Of a stretch of DNA of 23,421 bases, positions 23,261 to 23,421 are shown piece by piece. The notes beneath the pieces were generated by a model. The model worked only from the letters and a program-made list of their open reading frames with translations, had not been told where the DNA came from and ran no database searches. The stretch spans positions 1-23,421 of the forward strand of contig DAAJ01000053.1 of the NCBI GenBank assembly GCA_001701115.1, read 5' to 3'. Each line of letters opens with the position of its first letter. The first letter of the stretch is position 1. The DNA is from Bacteroidales bacterium GP2 (GTDB taxonomy: Bacteria > Bacteroidota > Bacteroidia > Bacteroidales > Muribaculaceae). Position numbers and translations under genes: made by a program.

Positions 23261-23421
23261 ATGAGATTAAAATTTTTATATGCATTCCTGTGTATGCTGC
23301 TCGCTATACCATTCTATTGTAAAGCAGACATAATAACACCTTTGGAACCACCCACTACGGAGGATCCGGATCCAGAAGAAAATTTAAAGAAACATAAGGC
23401 ACCTCCCGCACCTGTGCTATG
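23261..23421 (+). CDS. small secreted Pro/acidic-rich protein (partial, 3' end outside window)
   Basis: The frame opens with ATG at 23261 and runs without stop to the window end, giving 53 codons. Residues 1-22 form a Sec signal peptide (RLKFLYAFLCMLLAIPF) with cleavage likely after CKA. The mature start is rich in Pro, Asp, Glu and Thr (TPLEPPTTEDPDPEEN), then a basic KKHK stretch and APPAPVL. I do not recognise a family from this fragment. Short exported Bacteroidetes proteins such as DUF3244-type ones are one possibility from memory only. A dedicated promoter with phased repeats and a palindrome precedes it, and the membrane-anchored TPR-HTH gene lies directly upstream on the same strand. 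It may be the regulator's target. Confidence 0.68.
   Translation, partial: MRLKFLYAFLCMLLAIPFYCKADIITPLEPPTTEDPDPEENLKKHKAPPAPVL

Noticed and set aside
23360..23376. Tandem GGATCC hexamers in the last gene
   Set aside because: They simply encode the Asp-Pro repeat of the small protein; no separate function is suggested.

Overview
The window looks like chromosomal DNA of a gut-type Bacteroidales bacterium (Bacteroides/Muribaculaceae-like). Four things point there: promoters of the Bacteroidetes type (TTTG about 19-20 bases before TAnnTTTG), a myo-inositol lipid gene block of the kind known from gut Bacteroidetes, a GH110 alpha-1,3-galactosidase, and a lipoprotein/TPR/transmembrane/HTH regulator typical of that phylum. 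The family placement is inference. Genes are densely packed. No rRNA, tRNA, CRISPR array or insertion sequence was seen, and no gene-free stretch exceeds about 240 bases.

Region 1 (10-3665, minus strand) reads CDP-alcohol phosphatidyltransferase, GtrA-like membrane protein, PlsC/hemolysin-type acyltransferase, myo-inositol-3-phosphate synthase. The first three overlap and the synthase has its own promoter-like leader. Together they can make inositol phosphate and attach it to a lipid. Region 2 (3814-10755, minus strand) reads ybeY, mnmG, apt, uvrC, M28 peptidase, pdxA, probably driven from a strong promoter ahead of ybeY. A perfect ParB-binding parS site lies just after the mnmG stop, and a DnaA box lies on the ybeY promoter, so this part is probably near the chromosome origin.

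Region 3 (10963-13453, plus strand) holds an LPS-core-type glycosyltransferase and a nucleoside kinase with a ThrRS-like N-terminus. It converges stop-to-stop with region 4 (13454-21343, minus strand): endonuclease/phosphatase-like secreted protein, recF, DUF721 (DciA-like), thioesterase, GH110 galactosidase, arabinose-5-phosphate isomerase, a PfkB-like protein lacking the usual catalytic Asp, a TPR protein and ribH. GH110 and the isomerase each appear to have an extra promoter inside this run.

Region 4b (21427-23421, plus strand) is the most unusual part. It encodes a predicted lipoprotein-anchored, TPR-containing, single-pass membrane protein with a cytoplasmic HTH. After it come three exact CCGCACTA repeats at 10- and 20-base spacing, a promoter overlapped by a palindrome, and the start of a small secreted Pro/acidic protein cut off by the window end. 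I read this as a candidate membrane one-component regulator with an adjacent secreted target or ligand.
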